DNA of 23,375 bases, taken from IMG/VR virus record IMGVR_UViG_3300046777_001822, positions 1 to 23,375 of that record; one strand, 5' to 3'. Each line of letters opens with the position of its first letter. Position 1 is the stretch's first letter. This document shows positions 22,242-23,375 of the stretch, in pieces. The translations under genes were made by a program, and so were the position numbers. Source of the DNA: a virus. A model generated the notes under the pieces. It worked only from the letters and a program-made list of their open reading frames with translations, had not been told where the DNA came from and searched no databases.

Positions 22242-23335
22242 ATTTGTATTAACATATTACCTATGTGATATTCGCCAGGTTCATAATATGGTATTGATAA
22301 TCTTAATCTTTTTAAAGTGTTGATATCTTCATCCGTAAATTCGCTAACCTCAGTGATAAGTACGTCTACAGTATCTGTTAATGTAAATTTAGTTCTAATA
22401 TCATATCTGGTTCTCTTTTGTTCATTGTTAATATAATCTTCAGGTATTTCCCCTAAATCTATTTTGTCGAAAAACGGTTCTACCTCCATTAGTCTCTTTT
22501 TGTTTCTTGTAAGTAAGCCCATTGAAAATGTATTGTACTTAAAATTTTTCTCTTCCCAATAACGTAATTCGTTAAACACTGATATTGTTATCCCCCATTT
22601 TCTAACGAAATTTCTAGTAGATGCTACTTCATGAATTATTCTGTCTTTTTTAAACTCATCACTAAATCTAGACGTTTGTGAAACAAAATGATAAACAATT
22701 GCAGACTCACAAGTTTTTAATTCATAACCTTTTAATTTAGCTCTAATAATAAAATCATCATCTTCACAGAAACAAGGAACGAAACTAAACCCATCAAAAA
22801 ACCCGACTTCTTCAAACCTCTTCTTATATCCACTCATAAAGAAAACTGCACCATCATATAAAATGTCGTTATTATTATTCGCAGTAACATATGCATTAAA
22901 GTTAAAGTAATCAAAATCAGCAAACGATGAGCCCAGATCTATTAATACTTTACCTGGTCTTCTATGTCCCTTAAAAATGGGTGGTTCTATTGTTGTATAT
23001 GATAATAACATGTTCGGGGTTAATAGTCTATCTATAGCCTCTAAAAACCCTTCACCTATGATCATATCATTGTGAATCAAAACTAATTTTTCAGTATCGA
23101 CCATCTTAATTCCTGAATTGTATGTTTCAGAAAATGTTAATCTATCGTCATCGTGAAAAATTGTTAAGTATTCATCTTTATCAGACATTTCTAACAACCA
23201 TTCTTTTGTACCATCAGTTGAACCACCACTACTTATAACGAATGGTGCTTCTGGGTAAAGATCCCTTATTCTAGAATAACAATCTTTGGTTAAATCTAAT
23301 TTATTTAATACTGCAAGAACAAATGTTATATTCAT
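22226..23335 (-). CDS. Family 2 (GT-A) glycosyltransferase
   Basis: This 369-residue protein is the only complete minus-strand gene. It has a GT2 layout: N-terminal strand ITFVLAVLNK, the nucleotide-sugar segment VISSGGSTDGT (33-43), and KLVLIHNDMIIGEGFLEA (83-100), where HND stands in the position of the DxD metal motif. FFDGFSFVPCFCEDDDFIIR (179-198) then carries the catalytic-base ED, and AIVYHF (212-217) holds the late His. It has no membrane segment, so it is cytosolic. It resembles rhamnosyltransferase-like GT2 enzymes that add sugars to glycans or proteins; the acceptor is unknown and could be a fibre protein, phage DNA base or host glycan. The C-terminal 130 residues are less conserved and may bind the acceptor. 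The leader is A-rich without Shine-Dalgarno. Confidence 0.85.
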   Translation of the reverse strand: MNITFVLAVLNKLDLTKDCYSRIRDLYPEAPFVISSGGSTDGTKEWLLEMSDKDEYLTIFHDDDRLTFSETYNSGIKMVDTEKLVLIHNDMIIGEGFLEAIDRLLTPNMLLSYTTIEPPIFKGHRRPGKVLIDLGSSFADFDYFNFNAYVTANNNNDILYDGAVFFMSGYKKRFEEVGFFDGFSFVPCFCEDDDFIIRAKLKGYELKTCESAIVYHFVSQTSRFSDEFKKDRIIHEVASTRNFVRKWGITISVFNELRYWEEKNFKYNTFSMGLLTRNKKRLMEVEPFFDKIDLGEIPEDYINNEQKRTRYDIRTKFTLTDTVDVLITEVSEFTDEDINTLKRLRLSIPYYEPGEYHIGNMLIQIKKEL

Positions 23336-23338
23336 ATA

Positions 23339-23375
23339 TTATTTTTTTGTTGGTCTATTGACGATCCATATGTGA
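23339..23375 (-). CDS. Partial 3' end of an upstream minus-strand gene
   Basis: On the minus strand one frame reads ..HIWIVNRPTKK and stops with TAA at 23341-23339, three bases before the glycosyltransferase ATG. The tight spacing suggests an upstream co-transcribed gene whose body lies outside the window. Only about 11 codons are visible, so another frame (ending at 23355) cannot be excluded. Confidence 0.3.
   Translation of the reverse strand, partial: HIWIVNRPTKK

Noticed and set aside
1-23375. tRNA, rRNA or attachment-site sequences
   Set aside because: Reading both strands I saw no cloverleaf with TTCGA-type arm, no rRNA-like stretch and no convincing direct repeats flanking a module. 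A covariance-model tRNA search was not possible here.

Overview
The window looks like part of the genome of a large, AT-rich tailed bacteriophage, probably infecting a member of the Bacteroidota (Flavobacteriia-like). The phage call rests on a 2204-residue modular tail-fibre gene followed by three tandem paralogous fibre or adhesin genes, tight gene packing (several TAATG stop/start overlaps) and almost uniform strand use. The host call rests on two things. None of the gene starts examined has a Shine-Dalgarno-like GGAGG; they have A/T-only leaders instead. In addition, the window carries a TonB-dependent receptor with a Bacteroidota-style signal peptide and a TonB-box-like LKEVVVVGG segment. 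No hallmark capsid, terminase or replication gene is in the window, so phage identity is inferred from the fibre module.

Layout: (1) 2-4509 is a modification-enzyme cluster. It holds a 5'-truncated 2OG-Fe(II) oxygenase, a sulfotransferase-like protein, an ATP-grasp-like protein fused to a degenerate Hint (intein/hedgehog-type) domain with a Cys/Gly-rich tail, a 52-residue small ORF, a second sulfotransferase, a prolyl-4-hydroxylase-type oxygenase and a third sulfotransferase. (2) 4586-14600 is the fibre module. The giant fibre has an embedded cupredoxin-like domain and three arrays of 21-residue coiled-coil units, alternating with a repeated globular domain and ending in knob-like repeats. 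The three smaller paralogs share a conserved C-terminus. All four fibre proteins carry the same SGSL motif at residues 8-16. (3) 14649-16150 holds two helical proteins of unknown function that overlap by one base. (4) 16161-18851 is an overlapping cassette of a radical SAM/SPASM enzyme, a U32-peptidase-like Cys-rich protein and a class I methyltransferase. (5) 18919-21704 is a TonB-dependent receptor followed two bases later by a multi-pass DUF401-like permease. (6) 21756-22211 is an unknown acidic protein that ends at a bidirectional terminator. (7) 22226-23335, on the minus strand, is a GT2 glycosyltransferase, with the end of another minus-strand gene behind it.

How the parts may work together: the enzymes flanking the fibre module (oxygenases, sulfotransferases, radical SAM, methyltransferase, glycosyltransferase) are all of types that decorate proteins, peptides, glycans or RNA. 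Virion or host-surface modification is a reasonable reading but is not shown by the sequence. The most unusual items are the ATP-grasp/Hint/Cys-rich-tail protein and the phage-borne outer-membrane receptor plus inner-membrane permease pair.
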